DNA from: Deltaproteobacteria bacterium
Lineage (GTDB): Bacteria > Myxococcota_A > UBA796
Assembly: GCA_002707085.1 (NCBI GenBank)
Contig: PALY01000037.1
Coordinates: 1 to 6,876, forward strand
Length of the DNA: 6,876 nt
Direction: 5' to 3'
The translations under genes and the position numbers were made by a program. Position 1 is the first letter of the stretch. Each line of letters opens with the position of its first letter. The notes under the pieces are model-generated. The model saw only the letters and a program-made list of their open reading frames with translations. It made no database searches and was not told the DNA's origin. This document shows, in pieces, positions 6,296-6,876 of this stretch.

Positions 6296-6876
6296 GCTTC
6301 ATCCGGATCCTTGAACCGATGTTCTCCGGTTTTATCGATTGCATGCCAATACATGATGTCTGTGGTTTTAATGGCAGCCCACTCTCCATTCTTATCCAGA
6401 GCAATCAGGCCTGCGGACCAACCAGAAAGCATCATTTTGGCCTGTAAATTCTGACACACCTCTGAAACGCTGAGACCGTGTTCGACGCCATGCACCACGC
6501 GCGTCGCTAAAGCGCCATCCACGATATCTTCTCCTATACCTGTGCAGCTGACCCCAGCGAACGTAGATGCATAGTTTCCCGCTACCGTACATGAATCACT
6601 GACCCTTCCAACCCGCTCCATGCCTCTGCCTCCGGTGCTGGTTGCCGCTGCGATTCGACCTTGGGCATCCAAAACCACGGCGCCGACAGTGCCGGTACTT
6701 CCATCTACAGCATTCTTCCAGCGTTCAATCGAAGCTTCAGTACGTACATCTCCTTCTTTTAGGCCGAGTTCTTGCGCTCTCGTCAATGCACCTTCTCCAC
6801 AGAGTACACGGTCCCTGTCTTCTAGGAGGTGTGCGCAGAGTTGTATGGGATGCATGATTCCTTGAACGTTGACCAC
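6280..6876 (-). CDS. Isoaspartyl peptidase / plant-type L-asparaginase, 5'-truncated by window edge
   Basis: About 199 codons are visible; the frame is open to the right edge, so the true start lies outside. Landmarks: VNVQGIMHPIQ and LCGEGALTRAQELG, then GTVGAVVLD with the nucleophile threonine (codon 6688-6690), AAATSTGG, GRVSDS, GNYAS, VSCTGIGED and SAGLIALD. These match the family of E. coli IaaA and plant asparaginases. Such proteins are made as precursors that cleave themselves just before the threonine, giving alpha and beta chains. The beta chain here is about 136 residues, normal for the family, and the missing alpha part should be roughly 100 residues. They hydrolyse isoaspartyl dipeptides and, less well, asparagine. 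GRVSDS departs slightly from the usual GRVGDS. Its last 16 bases overlap lpxB, so it is probably co-transcribed with the lipid A genes, although no functional tie is known to me. Confidence 0.88.
   Translation of the reverse strand: MVNVQGIMHPIQLCAHLLEDRDRVLCGEGALTRAQELGLKEGDVRTEASIERWKNAVDGSTGTVGAVVLDAQGRIAAATSTGGRGMERVGRVSDSCTVAGNYASTFAGVSCTGIGEDIVDGALATRVVHGVEHGLSVSEVCQNLQAKMMLSGWSAGLIALDKNGEWAAIKTTDIMYWHAIDKTGEHRFKDPDEACADS

Overview
The window reads as part of a lipid A / inner-core lipopolysaccharide (LPS) cluster from a Gram-negative bacterium. All six genes lie on the minus strand, so transcription runs from high to low coordinates. A secreted protein with a C-terminal Gly-Cys / hydrophobic helix / Arg-Arg tail resembling MYXO-CTERM points to Myxococcota or another former deltaproteobacterial lineage. 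That assignment is an inference from the tail and the LPS gene set, not a phylogenetic result.

In transcription order: (1) the C-terminal two thirds of an Ntn-hydrolase of the isoaspartyl peptidase / plant-type L-asparaginase family (6280-6876, running off the right edge), whose end overlaps (2) lpxB, lipid-A-disaccharide synthase (5264-6295). This overlaps by an ATGA (3) a soluble DPM1-like family 2 glycosyltransferase (4590-5267). That in turn overlaps by an ATGA (4) an MsbA-type lipid flippase ABC transporter (2869-4593). After a 212-base gap containing a 42-base-spaced direct repeat comes (5) an unrecognised acidic, Trp-rich secreted protein with a signal peptide and CTERM-like tail (1397-2656). 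A perfect 16-bp stem-loop (1346-1380) follows, and then (6) a reading frame from an ATG at 1322 to the left edge. This last frame has no stop codon inside the window, so it is easily missed. It encodes a Kdo transferase (WaaA/KdtA) that continues without interruption into the start of a tetraacyldisaccharide 4'-kinase (LpxK).

The genes form a coherent route: LpxB makes the lipid A disaccharide, LpxK would add the 4'-phosphate, WaaA adds Kdo, and MsbA flips the product across the inner membrane. The DPM1-like enzyme would make a polyprenyl-phosphate sugar that could serve surface glycosylation. The points most worth a second look are the WaaA-LpxK fusion, the replacement of the conserved P-loop lysine by arginine in its LpxK part, the DPM1-like gene embedded between lpxB and msbA, and the CTERM surface-protein gene placed between msbA and waaA-lpxK with a stem-loop whose T-tract faces the wrong way for the operon. 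No RNA gene, insertion sequence or CRISPR array was seen.
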